The notes below the pieces were generated by a model. That model was not told the origin of the DNA. It saw only the letters and a list, made by a program, of their open reading frames with translations, and ran no database searches. This document shows positions 1-9,186 of a stretch of 64,000 bases of DNA, in pieces. A program made the position numbers and the translations under genes. Positions within the stretch are counted from its first letter, which is position 1; every line of letters begins with the position of its first letter. The DNA lies in NCBI GenBank assembly GCA_024399545.1, contig JAKSNS010000002.1:38350-102349 (forward strand), read 5' to 3'. The DNA is from Paludibacteraceae bacterium. GTDB taxonomy: Bacteria; Bacteroidota; Bacteroidia; Bacteroidales; Paludibacteraceae.

Positions 1-410
1 CACTGGTCGATGATAGAGTTGGAAACCTCGGCAAGACGATAGACGTTAGCCTCGCGAGCACGATAGTCACCACCTTTTATAGTATCGTAGAAGAGACGAT
101 AAACCGAGTCACCGTCGTTCTGGTAGTTCTTAGCGGCATTGATACCACCCTGTGCGGCGATTGAGTGAGCGCGACGAGGTGAATCCTGAATGCAGAAATT
201 GAGAACATGGAAGCCCATCTCGCCGAGAGATGCGGCGGCAGAAGCACCGGCAAGGCCAGTACCGACGATGATAACGTCGAGTTTACGCTTGTTGGCAGGG
301 TTCACGAGTTTCTGGTGAGCCTTATAGTTAGTCCATTTCTCTGCCAATGGACCCTCAGGAATGGCAGCAACAACTTTGCCGTTCTTGAGTAATTCTTCTC
401 TTTGTATCAT
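1..410 (-). CDS. frdA: Fumarate reductase/succinate dehydrogenase flavoprotein subunit, N-terminal part
   Basis: This is the first about 136 codons of a gene that leaves the window at base 1, so the C-terminus is missing. I translated it by hand from the ATG at 410-408. Residues near 45-60 form an FAD-binding fold ([17 protein letters not shown]). The segment [12 protein letters not shown] near residue 82 is the family's covalent-flavin region, its His being the expected FAD attachment site. The subunit oxidises succinate or reduces fumarate on the cytoplasmic face of the membrane. It follows the cytochrome b gene by 27 bases on the same strand, the order of the three-subunit b558-type complexes in Bacteroidetes, where fumarate reduction is central to succinate/propionate fermentation. 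The direction of the reaction cannot be told from sequence. Confidence 0.93.
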   Translation of the reverse strand, partial: MIQREELLKNGKVVAAIPEGPLAEKWTNYKAHQKLVNPANKRKLDVIIVGTGLAGASAAASLGEMGFHVLNFCIQDSPRRAHSIAAQGGINAAKNYQNDGDSVYRLFYDTIKGGDYRAREANVYRLAEVSNSIIDQ

Positions 411-437
411 TGTGATAATAGTTTTAGAGGTGAGGGA

Positions 438-1127
438 TTAAGCACAGCATGAGCAGCAACTGCAGCTATAACCAAAGAAATAGAGTACTACGCAAACGAA
501 CATCAAAATCACGATTGTAGCGATGATGTTGGCGATGCATTTCCAACGCTGCATCCAGATGTTGTTGTTCCATCCAAGGGTGTGCATTGCAGACCAGATT
601 CCGTGGGTAAGGTGGAACCACAGAGCGGCGAGCCAGATGATGTAGGCAACTACAAAGTACCACTGTGAGAATGTGTACTCGATGAGTTCGGTACCACTCT
701 CAGGGTAATAGCCGAGAATCTCTGGCAACTGCATTTTAGCCCAGAAGTTGAACAGGTGGAGGCCAAGACCGAGAACTACGATGATACCAAGTACCAACAT
801 GTTCAGTGATGCCCACTCCACCTCTTTCTGACGGCCTGGGATGGCATAACGCTCTTGACCGCGCGCACGGTAGTTCTGTGCGTTCAGGATGAAAGCGTAA
901 ACGATGTGAACACATACAAGGAACGCCAAACCAACTGTACCTACGAGTGCATACCAGTTTGCACCGAGGAATTCGCAGATGGCTTCGTAGCCTTCTGTGC
1001 CATTAATCGAGTCGAAAATGGCAACAATGTTCATGGAAGCGTGGAAAAGAAGGAAGAGGACGAGACATGTTCCCGTCACGCTCATTACAACTTTTCTACC
1101 GATTGAAGAGCTTGATAACCAAGACAT
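438..1127 (-). CDS. sdhC: Succinate dehydrogenase/fumarate reductase cytochrome b subunit (b558 family)
   Basis: A 229-residue membrane protein with about five hydrophobic segments, the usual size for the single membrane anchor of diheme fumarate reductases. Histidines inside or at the edges of helices (FHASMN near 29, VHIVYAF near 84, HLFNFW near 123, FHLTHGIW and MHTLGW near 167-183) are candidate haem ligands. It would hand electrons between menaquinone and the flavoprotein encoded next. The C-terminus is odd: after the last helix it ends GYSCSCCSCCA, five cysteines in ten residues. A promoter with both boxes lies 59-90 bases upstream, divergent from lptB. Confidence 0.92.
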   Translation of the reverse strand: MSWLSSSSIGRKVVMSVTGTCLVLFLLFHASMNIVAIFDSINGTEGYEAICEFLGANWYALVGTVGLAFLVCVHIVYAFILNAQNYRARGQERYAIPGRQKEVEWASLNMLVLGIIVVLGLGLHLFNFWAKMQLPEILGYYPESGTELIEYTFSQWYFVVAYIIWLAALWFHLTHGIWSAMHTLGWNNNIWMQRWKCIANIIATIVILMFVCVVLYFFGYSCSCCSCCA

Positions 1128-1185
1128 AATGATTAAAATTTTTATTGTTATTATTATTGAATTAGTTTACGTGTAAATTTCCGTG

Positions 1186-1216
1186 CAAATTTACTACATA
1201 TTTCTTGAAATACCAA
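1186..1216 (-). promoter_or_regulatory. Promoter of sdhC-frdA
   Basis: Read on the minus strand: TTG (1216-1214), 20 bases, then TAAATTTG (1193-1186). This fits the Bacteroidetes -33/-7 pattern TTG-N19/20-TAnnTTTG. It overlaps the promoter of the divergent lptB gene. Confidence 0.6.
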
Positions 1217-1235
1217 ATTTTTTTGACTATCTTTG
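1205..1235 (+). promoter_or_regulatory. Promoter of lptB
   Basis: TTG at 1205-1207, a 20-base spacer and TATCTTTG at 1228-1235, an excellent Bacteroidetes vegetative promoter. A TTG that could be called as an upstream in-frame start (1233) falls inside the -7 box, so it cannot be in the message. This fixes the lptB start at the ATG at 1263. Confidence 0.75.
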
Positions 1236-1262
1236 CAGAGAATTTTTTTGGCTTGTTTTAAT

Positions 1263-2006
1263 ATGAAATTAAGGACTGAACATTTGTTCAAAACTTACGG
1301 CAAACGCACTGTGGTTAGCGATGTTTCGATTGAAGTTGAGCAGGGTGAGATTGTCGGTTTGCTTGGGCCCAACGGTGCAGGGAAAACGACGACTTTCTAT
1401 ATGACGACGGGGCTTGTGGTGCCAAACAGCGGCAAAATTTTCCTTGACGACACCGAAATCACAAAATATCCTGTCTATAAACGTGCGCAGGCTGGTATTG
1501 GTTATCTTGCGCAGGAGGCGTCCGTTTTCCGTAAGCTTTCCGTCGAAGATAATATCCGTGCGGTTCTCGAAATGACGAGTTTCACGAGGGAGCAGCAGGA
1601 GCAGAAACTGGAGGCTCTAATCTCCGAGTTCCGTCTTCACAAGGTTCGTCACAATATCGGTGACCGTCTTTCGGGAGGTGAGCGTCGTCGTTGCGAGATT
1701 GCCCGTTGCCTTGCCATTGAGCCTAATTTTATCATGCTTGACGAGCCTTTCGCAGGAGTTGACCCTATAGCCGTGCAGGATATCCAGGATATTGTTTGGC
1801 ACTTGAAGGATAAGAATATTGGTATTCTCATAACAGACCATAACGTGGATGAGACTCTCTCTATAACAGACCGTGCCTATCTGTTGTTTGAGGGTAAAAT
1901 CCTTTTCAAGGGAACTCCTCCCGAACTTGCCGAGAACCCTACCGTCCGTGAGAAGTACCTTGGACGTGATTTTGAATTAAAGAAAAAGACAAAAGTTGAG
2001 ATATAA
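1263..2006 (+). CDS. lptB: LPS export ABC transporter ATP-binding protein LptB
   Basis: 247 residues, the usual length. The start ATG at 1263 is preferred because the upstream in-frame TTG lies in the promoter. All ABC motifs are visible: Walker [10 protein letters not shown] near residue 38, Q-loop region [18 protein letters not shown], signature LSGGERRR near 140, Walker [14 protein letters not shown] near 162, and the switch His in [18 protein letters not shown] and the QEASVFRKL stretch distinguish LptB from other ABC ATPases. It powers transport of lipopolysaccharide from the inner membrane via LptFG and the Lpt bridge. A GalE-like gene follows after 11 bases, probably in one transcript. 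Confidence 0.95.
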   Translation: MKLRTEHLFKTYGKRTVVSDVSIEVEQGEIVGLLGPNGAGKTTTFYMTTGLVVPNSGKIFLDDTEITKYPVYKRAQAGIGYLAQEASVFRKLSVEDNIRAVLEMTSFTREQQEQKLEALISEFRLHKVRHNIGDRLSGGERRRCEIARCLAIEPNFIMLDEPFAGVDPIAVQDIQDIVWHLKDKNIGILITDHNVDETLSITDRAYLLFEGKILFKGTPPELAENPTVREKYLGRDFELKKKTKVEI

Positions 2007-2017
2007 TAGAATGTGAT

Positions 2018-2989
2018 ATGGGCTTTGCTGAAAGACTGAGGAAAATGCTCAATATGAGCGATGACAAAAGCAACCGCATTTTGATAACTGGCGCTTTGGG
2101 CTATATTGGCTCGCATACCGCCGTCGAACTTATAGAGGCTGGTTTCGAGGTGTGCCTTGTGGATAACCTTTCCTGTTCAAATATAGACGTGCTGGAAGGT
2201 ATCGAGAAGATAACGGATGTAAAACCCGCCTACGAGAATATCGACTGTAAGGATTATGTTGCCATGGATAAGTTTATAAGCAAGGTGGGGGGAATTAAGG
2301 CGGTCATCCATTGCGCGGCATTGAAGAATGAGGAAGCTTCGGGCGCAAATCCTTTGGCTTACTACCGTAATAATATAGGCTCGTTAGTTACATTGTTGGA
2401 ATTGTTGCCTGTCCATAGGATAAACCATCTAATTTGCAGCGTGCCTATGGCGGCAGATTCAGATAGCGTCTATCATTCAAGCCTTGTGATGGGTGAGCGT
2501 ATTATTAAGGACGCTATGAATGTCAACAAGGAGTTGCGTTGTACTATCGTCCACCATGCGGCGGCAATAGGTGCGCATCCTACATCATTGATAGGTTTCT
2601 GTGGCGATAGGGGTGATTTGCAGATTGACGTCGCACGAGCCGCAGCAGGAAAGGATGTCAATGTCGTTGTGCGAGAAAACAGGGTGATGGATTATATTGA
2701 CATAATGGAAATTGCCAGGATCCACAAACATATTATAGAGAAAGAGCAGAGTGAGAGGTTGGTAAAACAAGATTTGACGAGCGGTTGCAGGTTGAGCGAC
2801 ATTGGGTTCGTTAAAATGTTCGAGTATGTGAATAATGTGAAGGTGGGTATGGAGATTGTCGGGGACATGCCTGAGAATGCCGACAAACTAAAAGAGGCGA
2901 TGAGGAATATTTGGCGTTGGCAGCTACACCTTGAGGACCTTGAGTCTGATGGCAAACAGAAGTCAGGTCATTTCCTTGGTGGAAGTTGA
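2018..2989 (+). CDS. GalE-like nucleotide-sugar epimerase homologue, probably catalytically impaired
   Basis: 323 residues with the extended-SDR Rossmann start GALGYIGSH (residues 25-33) and GalE-like DNLSCSN and HCAALK stretches. In active family members a Ser/Thr-rich strand is followed by YxxxK. Here the matching region reads SVYHSSLVMGE, with Tyr near residue 152 and the Lys position held by Leu. The preceding SSSATVYG-type motif is also lost (CSVPMAADSD). The C-terminal half is divergent but still has the WRWQLHLEDL helix typical of GalE ends. NAD binding is likely; normal UDP-galactose epimerisation is doubtful. It sits 11 bases after lptB. A regulatory or structural role is inference. 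An alternative start is the ATG at 2054. Confidence 0.7.
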   Translation: MGFAERLRKMLNMSDDKSNRILITGALGYIGSHTAVELIEAGFEVCLVDNLSCSNIDVLEGIEKITDVKPAYENIDCKDYVAMDKFISKVGGIKAVIHCAALKNEEASGANPLAYYRNNIGSLVTLLELLPVHRINHLICSVPMAADSDSVYHSSLVMGERIIKDAMNVNKELRCTIVHHAAAIGAHPTSLIGFCGDRGDLQIDVARAAAGKDVNVVVRENRVMDYIDIMEIARIHKHIIEKEQSERLVKQDLTSGCRLSDIGFVKMFEYVNNVKVGMEIVGDMPENADKLKEAMRNIWRWQLHLEDLESDGKQKSGHFLGGS

Positions 2990-3086
2990 TGGGGTTCGTC
3001 TATGGTTTGCATGGGCTAGGTTTTAGGGGGGGTAGAGAATACTACCAAAATGGGTTTATTATTCATTATCAAAAAACAATAACGTT

Positions 3087-4364
3087 ATGAAGAAAAATAC
3101 AGTAGCTATCATCACGATGATGTTCCTCTTTGCGATGATATCTTTCGTGACTAATCTTGCCGCACCAATAGGCGTAATATGGAAAAATAGTTTCATTGGC
3201 TCGCCAAACGCCAATGCTATAGGTATGATTGGCAACGCCATGGTCTTCCTCGCCTACCTTTTTATGGGAATACCATCTGGGAAAATGCTTGCCAAGATTG
3301 GTTATAAGAACACGGCTATGTTTGGTGTGGCTGCTTGTTTCATGGGTGTTTTGTTGCAGTGGCTTTCTGGCATGGCAGGTGGTTTTGTAATGTACCTTTG
3401 TGGTGCTTTTGTCTCAGGTTTGGGTGTGTGTATGCTGAACACAGTCGTCAATCCTATGCTTGTGCTTATCGGTGGAGGGGGGAACCGCGGAAATCAGTTG
3501 AATTTGATAGGTGGTACGCTTAACTCTTTGACTGCTACTTTGACCCCTATGCTTGTAGGAGCCATGATTGGTCTTGTCACTGTTGACACTAAGATTGCTG
3601 ATGTCAATATCGTGCTTTACATTGCAATGGCGGTGTTGTTGGCGGCTTTCCTTGTGCTGATGTTTACGTCTATCGAAGACCCTGAGTCAGCAGCCGTTAA
3701 AGGTGAGAAGCAGTTTGATTCCCCTTGGTCTTTCCGTCATTTCGTTTTGGGTGCTATTACTATTTTCTTCTATGTAGGCACCGAGGTTGGCATTCCTGGC
3801 GGTTTGATTTTCTTCCTTTCGGACTCAACGGCAAGTGGTTTGGACCCAGAGGTTGCTACATCCGTCGCAGGTTTCGTGGCAGGTACTTATTGGTTTATGA
3901 TGTTGGTTGGGCGTTTTCTTTCTGGTTTTATAGCAAATCGTTTCAGCAGTCGTCAGATTTCTGTTGTTTTGATGACTTGTGGCGTTGTTTTGGTCTCTTT
4001 GGCTATGTTCCTTGGCACGAGGGGGGCAATGAGTTCAATGATTCTATTTACTGGTTCTGGCTTTGAGAGCGTCAACCTCCCTGTGGCTGCTATTCTCTTG
4101 GTTTTCTGTGGCCTTTGCACCAGTGCCTTATGGTCTTGCATATTCTCTATGGCAACAGCAGGTCTTGGCAAATACACTGCCGCGGCTTCAGGTATCTTTA
4201 TGACAATGGTTGTTGGTGGAGGGGTGTTGCCGCTGTTGCAAAATGCTATTTCTGACCAATTTGGTTATATGGCCGGTTATATGGTTCCTTTGTTTGGCTT
4301 CGTCCTTATGCTCTGCTATGCTATTTTTGGCAGTAGGAACGTCAATAAGGATATTGAGGTATGA
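3087..4364 (+). CDS. MFS sugar transporter, FucP/FGHS-like
   Basis: 425 residues with about twelve hydrophobic segments and no signal peptide. The stretch GGGGNRGNQLNLIGG followed by a TP motif near residues 130-155 is typical of the fucose-galactose-glucose:H+ symporter branch of the major facilitator superfamily. The likely job is proton-coupled import of a monosaccharide across the inner membrane; the substrate cannot be read from the sequence. Its stop overlaps the start of cutC (ATGA), so the two are translationally coupled. Such transporters often sit beside glycan-use genes, but none is present here. Confidence 0.82.
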   Translation: MKKNTVAIITMMFLFAMISFVTNLAAPIGVIWKNSFIGSPNANAIGMIGNAMVFLAYLFMGIPSGKMLAKIGYKNTAMFGVAACFMGVLLQWLSGMAGGFVMYLCGAFVSGLGVCMLNTVVNPMLVLIGGGGNRGNQLNLIGGTLNSLTATLTPMLVGAMIGLVTVDTKIADVNIVLYIAMAVLLAAFLVLMFTSIEDPESAAVKGEKQFDSPWSFRHFVLGAITIFFYVGTEVGIPGGLIFFLSDSTASGLDPEVATSVAGFVAGTYWFMMLVGRFLSGFIANRFSSRQISVVLMTCGVVLVSLAMFLGTRGAMSSMILFTGSGFESVNLPVAAILLVFCGLCTSALWSCIFSMATAGLGKYTAAASGIFMTMVVGGGVLPLLQNAISDQFGYMAGYMVPLFGFVLMLCYAIFGSRNVNKDIEV

Positions 4365-5014
4365 AACTGGAAATCTGTGCCACCGATATTCGCAGTGTCT
4401 TGGCGGCTAAAGAGGCGGGTGCTGATAGGGTAGAACTCTGTTCAGCCTTGGAAGTTGGGGGTTTGACACCTTCTGAAGGTCTGATACGTGCGGCAATCTC
4501 TACGGGGATTGCTGTCAACGTTCTTATACGTCCTCGTCCTGGCGATTTTGTTTATAATGATGATGAAATCGCTGTAATGGTGAATGATATTTCCCGTGCT
4601 TTTGAGTTGGGTGCCAATGGTGTTGTTTTCGGGGCTTTGACTCCCGAGGGTAATATTGATGAATACGCTTGTTGGTTTTTGATTAATGCCGCTCTTGGAA
4701 AAGATATTACTTTCCACAGGGCTATTGACCGCTGTAATGATATTCCTGCCAAGGTTGAGAAACTTGTCGAGATGGGTTTTTGTCGTGTGCTGACTTCTGG
4801 CGGCAAGGCTACCGCCATTGAAGGTGCGGATGTTATCCGTGAAATGGTTAGTGTAGCTGATGGAAGGTTGGAAATTATGGCTGGCTCAGGCGTTAATTCC
4901 GATAATGTTCGGGAATTGATTAGTCGTACAGGCGTGGCTGAAGTTCATGCTTCAGCCAAGGGACAATTTTCCGAAATGGTCAGTTTGCGAAATATCGTTT
5001 CCTCAATTGTGTAG
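4361..5014 (+). CDS. cutC: CutC family protein
   Basis: 217 residues forming a TIM-barrel family protein with the characteristic start MKLEICATDIRS, then GADRVELCSALEVGGLTPS, VLIRPRPGDFVY, FHRAIDRCND and RVLTSGGKATA. The family was named for copper homeostasis in E. coli, but its biochemical function remains uncertain. The start overlaps the MFS gene by four bases. The last 35 bases overlap the convergent AraC-type gene on the other strand, a tight tail-to-tail arrangement. Confidence 0.9.
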   Translation: MKLEICATDIRSVLAAKEAGADRVELCSALEVGGLTPSEGLIRAAISTGIAVNVLIRPRPGDFVYNDDEIAVMVNDISRAFELGANGVVFGALTPEGNIDEYACWFLINAALGKDITFHRAIDRCNDIPAKVEKLVEMGFCRVLTSGGKATAIEGADVIREMVSVADGRLEIMAGSGVNSDNVRELISRTGVAEVHASAKGQFSEMVSLRNIVSSIV

Positions 5015-5351
5015 GAGAACAGTGAAACCTTTCGTTGAATGCACGGTAAAAAGGGCTTTTGTCTTTGTAACCGCATTCTGCGAGGACGATTTTCATATTG
5101 CAATTAGTTTGGCTTAGCATTTTGTATGCTATATTCATCCTGATTGCCTTGATGAAGTTCCTCAAAGTAAAGCCTGACCCTAATTTGATTTCCTGATATA
5201 GGTAATCGGGGTTTACGTTCATCATACGGGACAACTCTACACGGCTAATGTTGTCTTGAAGATAGAGTTTCTTGTCTATAATCAGTCTGTGTAATTCCCT
5301 GCACAGTTTCACTGCTTCCAATCTCTCCTTGTCGTACGTTTTTGCTTCCAT
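4980..5351 (-). CDS. Stand-alone AraC-type DNA-binding protein
   Basis: 123 residues, essentially only the double helix-turn-helix module of AraC regulators: helix pair around RVELSRMMNVNPDYLYQEIK, then the conserved second half IVLAECGYKDKSPFYRAFNERFHCSPTQLRKRY. There is no sensor domain. The C-terminal module of the large regulator just upstream (5472-7208) is of the same family, and the two genes share strand with a 120-base gap, so this may be a partner or a partial duplicate. A TAACTTTG -7 box lies at 5385-5378 on the minus strand, without a clear -33 box. The 3' end overlaps cutC. Confidence 0.8.
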   Translation of the reverse strand: MEAKTYDKERLEAVKLCRELHRLIIDKKLYLQDNISRVELSRMMNVNPDYLYQEIKLGSGFTLRNFIKAIRMNIAYKMLSQTNCNMKIVLAECGYKDKSPFYRAFNERFHCSPTQLRKRYFAN

Positions 5352-5471
5352 TGAAAAAACTTTGTTTTTTAACGGTGCAAAGTTAAAGATTTTCTATGTA
5401 AGAGAGGTGACGGAATACATAAAAAAATACGTTTCCTTTTTCGTCAACAAGTAAATTTGATTATTAGGGTT

Positions 5472-7208
5472 TTAGTCGTTTTTGCTTTTCGTGATTTGTT
5501 GCTTGAACTCCGTAAAACTAATGCCATTTATTGTCTTGAATTGGCGTGAGAAGGTCTCTCTTGTGTTGTGTCCCGTCAAAAGGCAGATGTCATTGAGGGA
5601 GAGGTTAGGGTTTTCCTGAAGCGCCTTTATGGCTATCTGGTTCCTGTATTCCGCCAACCAATGAGGGAAGGTTTTGTGACTTCCATAACTGATGGCGTGT
5701 GACACATAGTTTACGTTTGTCCCCAGCAATTCTGCCATCTTGTTAATCGTGAAATTCTCCTTTAGGTAAGGTTTGCTGTTTTTCATTTCATCCAAGATAC
5801 GCTTGAAAAGTATTATCGCAGGCAAGTCCTCGTCACTTTTTTCAATATCGTTTATTGATGAAACGAGTTTGTTTTTGGTGTCTATTATAGCTTGTTTTTC
5901 AAGCAGGGAATAATATGCGGCTTTCAGTTGCTTCTCTTTCTTCCTGTGGTAATACCAATGTACCAGTAATATTATAACGAATGAAAGAATTATAGAGTGG
6001 GTAATCCAAATCACCTTTTCGGTTTTCCGCAGTTCAGCCAACCCTTTTTCCTTCTGTTCTTCTTCAAAAACTATGGCGTTTTCAATGATTTGGTCTGTTA
6101 ATTCTTTGTCGAATATCTGTTTCTGGATTTCCTTTGACTTCTCTGTGTAATGCAAGGCTAACAGAATGTTGTTTTTGCCTTTTGCTAAAATAGCCTTGTT
6201 TTCCAACAGAGTAAGCAATTTCCTTTGTATGGTGTCCCCTTCGCTTGCTTCAATGAATCTATTATATGCACTGTCTAATTTCTCCTCCATACCCAATTTT
6301 GCGTATGCGCAAATCAAACTTGGGCTTGTATATTCATGGAGTTTGCCCCATTCCGTGTCAAGACATCTGTTTAATAATGCTTTTGTTGAGTCTATTTCAC
6401 CCAGTTTCGCAAGTGCCGCGCATTTATATGCCGTGAATACTCCAAAGTAGAATTGCTTGAAATCGTTTACATCTTTTTCTGTGAGGAATATCTCTTCAAT
6501 GTCGGTGTTTGAAGTTACGTCCTCTATTTCTCTCATTGCCTCGTCGCAGATTGCAATTATGCAATTGCATGAGTCCATTCCCTGCATAATTGCTATTTTC
6601 CTGGACAGGCAATTGATATATGAATGGAATGCCGTGATTTTATTTACCCCTTTTACGAACGAAATAGCGTCGTTTATGATTTTCATTCCCTTTTCCTTTT
6701 CACCCGTCAAGCACATGACGTAACCCGTCACACAATCCATTTCCGCCGCTATGTACTTGGTACCGTCCTCTTTAGACTTGCATACTTTAGAGGCTTTCTT
6801 TGCATAATGCATTGCTTTTGAATAGTTTCCAAGTATGAGGTGGTTTTTTGTCGTCAGCAGTAGGACATCCGTGTATAGAGAATCCTCTTCTGGCCCTTCT
6901 ATTTCATGGTCTGTAAAATATGCGTTGAGTTTCTCAAGAATCTTCTCAGCTGTTTTGAAATCTTGCTTGATTTGGTAATAGTAAAACGCATGAAGATAAT
7001 CGCCATGTTCATACGAGATTGAGTCTGCTTTTACTGCTATGTTTACATACTCCATCGCTGAATCTGGGTTGTCGAGCATTTTTACCCTGATTCTGTCTTC
7101 GATAATACATTGGTAATTTTCGTTTGTCTTATGTTTAGTGCAACCATAGAGGACAATTGCCATGAAAATTATGCCGACTAACGACAAATTGAACTTAGAA
7201 TAGTTCAC
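5472..7208 (-). CDS. TPR-transmembrane-AraC hybrid regulator, possibly phase variable
   Basis: 578 residues from a GTG at 7208. In order: a hydrophobic N-terminus ending in a possible lipobox (VLYGC near residue 22), a long helical region with TPR-like repeats (about 30-380), a membrane helix near 395-420 (VIWITHSIILSFVIILLVHW), a short coiled segment, and an AraC-type double HTH at about 480-578. This is the Bacteroidetes pattern in which an external or periplasmic TPR sensor drives a cytoplasmic HTH. The start is unusual. A better ATG at 7251 is out of frame by one base, and the 21-A run between it and this frame would bring it in frame if it lost one A (or gained two). See findings. The biological start may therefore be 7251. 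Confidence 0.8.
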   Translation of the reverse strand: MNYSKFNLSLVGIIFMAIVLYGCTKHKTNENYQCIIEDRIRVKMLDNPDSAMEYVNIAVKADSISYEHGDYLHAFYYYQIKQDFKTAEKILEKLNAYFTDHEIEGPEEDSLYTDVLLLTTKNHLILGNYSKAMHYAKKASKVCKSKEDGTKYIAAEMDCVTGYVMCLTGEKEKGMKIINDAISFVKGVNKITAFHSYINCLSRKIAIMQGMDSCNCIIAICDEAMREIEDVTSNTDIEEIFLTEKDVNDFKQFYFGVFTAYKCAALAKLGEIDSTKALLNRCLDTEWGKLHEYTSPSLICAYAKLGMEEKLDSAYNRFIEASEGDTIQRKLLTLLENKAILAKGKNNILLALHYTEKSKEIQKQIFDKELTDQIIENAIVFEEEQKEKGLAELRKTEKVIWITHSIILSFVIILLVHWYYHRKKEKQLKAAYYSLLEKQAIIDTKNKLVSSINDIEKSDEDLPAIILFKRILDEMKNSKPYLKENFTINKMAELLGTNVNYVSHAISYGSHKTFPHWLAEYRNQIAIKALQENPNLSLNDICLLTGHNTRETFSRQFKTINGISFTEFKQQITKSKND

Positions 7209-7220
7209 GATTGAAATCTG

Positions 7221-7241
7221 TTTTTTTTTTTTTTTTTTTTT
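7221..7241. repeat. 21-base homopolymer (T on +, A on -)
   Basis: An uninterrupted run of 21 T on the plus strand, 13 bases before the GTG of the TPR-AraC gene and inside a possible longer 5' coding region. A tract this long is prone to slippage and to sequencing or assembly error. Confidence 0.95.
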
Positions 7242-7352
7242 GGTTAAACATTTGAAAATGTGGCATTTACATAAAATAAGATTGCCAAATTCCCGAAAAA
7301 CTATAAATTATCCACGATTTCTTTGACAACTTAGCAAAGAATTTTTTTCAGC

Positions 7353-7440
7353 CAAGCAATAAAAAAGCGAGCAAAGACGTAGCCCTACCGAAGGATAGAC
7401 CTATCTCTTTCCTTGTTTTTACTTTGTTTTTTATTGCTTG
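7353..7440. repeat. 14-bp inverted repeat with long loop, overlapping the DUF2148 stop
   Basis: CAAGCAATAAAAAA at 7353-7366 is repeated as its exact reverse complement at 7427-7440, separated by 60 bases. The right arm contains the stop codon of the DUF2148 gene. On the minus strand the left arm ends transcription-wise in a T-rich stretch, so it could serve as a long-loop terminator; this is uncertain. Confidence 0.5.
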
Positions 7441-7955
7441 CGGTCAAAGAATGGGCTTTTTGCGGTAATTGATATTGGCAACGCATAGACAGGCGAACAA
7501 TCTTTAAGCCAGTTAAGTTCCATGCAAGCCAACCCTGCGGTGAACATTACCCTTGTATCCACACGCGAGTCAGCAGCCATAGCTGCCGCCGAGCCAACTG
7601 CTATTCCGAGGTCAGTGACGTTGAATACGCAAGGAACGTTTTTCGCTTTCTCACCGCATTTTGCGAAACCGCAGTGTCCGCAGTTCAAACCGAGGGGCAT
7701 ACGTTTGCAACCTATAAGCAATACGCATTCCGACGCACGGATGTTGCCAGCGTCGCGGACAAAGGAAGCATTGGGCTGACCTTCAGCCAGACGTAGCATC
7801 TGGTCAGCCAATGTTTCTTTTTCTTCGCCGTCAACTATTATGCACTCAATGTCGTCAGCACCTTTTCCTTTTGGAGCTGTCATTGCGGCAGTCGCCATGC
7901 GGTGGGCCGCCTCAAGTGCCAGTTGGTTGGTAATGATTCTGGTATCAGTTATCAT
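7431..7955 (-). CDS. DUF2148 ferredoxin-domain protein
   Basis: 174 residues. The centre has the family's cysteine cluster ([10 protein letters not shown] near 92-101), which could hold an iron-sulfur cluster, and the C-terminal half has the [18 protein letters not shown] and [16 protein letters not shown] stretches typical of DUF2148. The function of this family is not established. The start overlaps the stop of the preceding FKBP gene (ATGA), making it the last gene of the metK operon. A 14-bp inverted repeat overlaps its stop codon. Confidence 0.85.
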   Translation of the reverse strand: MITDTRIITNQLALEAAHRMATAAMTAPKGKGADDIECIIVDGEEKETLADQMLRLAEGQPNASFVRDAGNIRASECVLLIGCKRMPLGLNCGHCGFAKCGEKAKNVPCVFNVTDLGIAVGSAAAMAADSRVDTRVMFTAGLACMELNWLKDCSPVYALPISITAKSPFFDRKQ

Positions 7956-9181
7956 TTCAGAATGTCAAGGAGTTCGACTTCGAAGATAAGTGTAGAGTAG
8001 CCAGGAATTTGTTCGCCTGCGCCACGTTCGCCGTAACCGAGTTCGTAAGGAATGTAGAGTATGTATTTTGAACCTACGTTCATAAGTTGGAGACCTTCAG
8101 TCCATCCTGCGATTACGCGGTTGAGTTCAAACTCGGCAGGTGTGCCACGTTCTACTGAGCTGTCGAAAACTGTGCCGTTTATGAGTTTTCCAGTGTAGTG
8201 AACCCTAACTTTGTCTGTTGCTACCGGTTTTGGACCTTTGCCTTCTTTGATGACTTCGTACTGAAGACCTGACTCTGTCACCTTAACCTCTTCTCTTTCG
8301 GCGTTGAGGCGGAGGAACTCCTTATTCTCTTCGATGATTGGTCCATTCTTAGCCTCTTGGATTTTCTTAATCATATCTTCGAGGTACTTGGTTGCTTCGT
8401 CAGCGGTCATCAACATTTTTTTGTCGTTGCGTATGCCTTCGATTACGCCACGTCCGATAGCCTCCCACTCAATTGGCAATGTTTTCTCGCCAAAGAGGAA
8501 GCTGTCACGTTTGAGGCTCATTGTAAACTGGGCGGCGATGTTCATACCTGAGAGCATCTTCTCGTCCTTCTCTTTCATTTCAATACCCTTCTTGAAACCT
8601 TTCATGAAGTTTTTGATGTCCTTGTCGGTAGTGTCTTTGCCCAAGACGTAGTCGCGAGCCTGACGAGCGTTGAAGAAGCCGATACACATATTTATAGTAT
8701 CAATCTGTCCCTTGGTTGGGTTGACTGCTTGACCTGTCATCAGTGCGCCAGAAACGATGTTCTGAAGGTAAATCATAGACTCCTCGCCTTCCATGCAGAA
8801 AGGCTCGCCTTTGATAGTCTTCTCGAAAGACTCAATGATGAGTTCTTTCTTTACGGGAACTGTTGAGTCTGAGAAAAGGAAGCCTGAGTTGATTTCCTTT
8901 GCCAAGGTTGCACCTGTGCGGAAGCCTGTGGCGTTTACGAACTCTGGGCCTTCGGTTACGCCCCAAATCTTCTCAAAGCCTTTGCAGAAAAGTTCTACGG
9001 CTTTCTTGTCCATGGTGTCTGCCCCGAGGACGCTTGTGCGGATGCCTGCACCGTTGACGAGACCAAACATGTAGTTGACAGAGTCAACGTGGTTTTCGAT
9101 TTTTGCTGAGCAATGGCCGTTGTTGCAAGAGAGAAGTGTTGCAGCGATGATAACGGCTACAGCGAATAATTTTGTTTTCAT
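7952..9181 (-). CDS. FKBP-type peptidyl-prolyl isomerase, lipoprotein
   Basis: 409 residues with a lipoprotein signal (lipobox LLSC, Cys near residue 19), so it is probably anchored in the outer membrane facing the periplasm. The N-terminal two thirds contain two FKBP_N-like helical dimerisation segments (near 30-140 and 155-270). The last 100 residues are the FKBP fold: [18 protein letters not shown], then [31 protein letters not shown]. It would catalyse proline isomerisation during folding of exported proteins. A second FKBP gene lies five bases upstream, and the pair looks like a duplication in which this copy gained an export signal and an extra helical domain. Confidence 0.92.
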   Translation of the reverse strand: MKTKLFAVAVIIAATLLSCNNGHCSAKIENHVDSVNYMFGLVNGAGIRTSVLGADTMDKKAVELFCKGFEKIWGVTEGPEFVNATGFRTGATLAKEINSGFLFSDSTVPVKKELIIESFEKTIKGEPFCMEGEESMIYLQNIVSGALMTGQAVNPTKGQIDTINMCIGFFNARQARDYVLGKDTTDKDIKNFMKGFKKGIEMKEKDEKMLSGMNIAAQFTMSLKRDSFLFGEKTLPIEWEAIGRGVIEGIRNDKKMLMTADEATKYLEDMIKKIQEAKNGPIIEENKEFLRLNAEREEVKVTESGLQYEVIKEGKGPKPVATDKVRVHYTGKLINGTVFDSSVERGTPAEFELNRVIAGWTEGLQLMNVGSKYILYIPYELGYGERGAGEQIPGYSTLIFEVELLDILK

Positions 9182-9186
9182 TGTTT

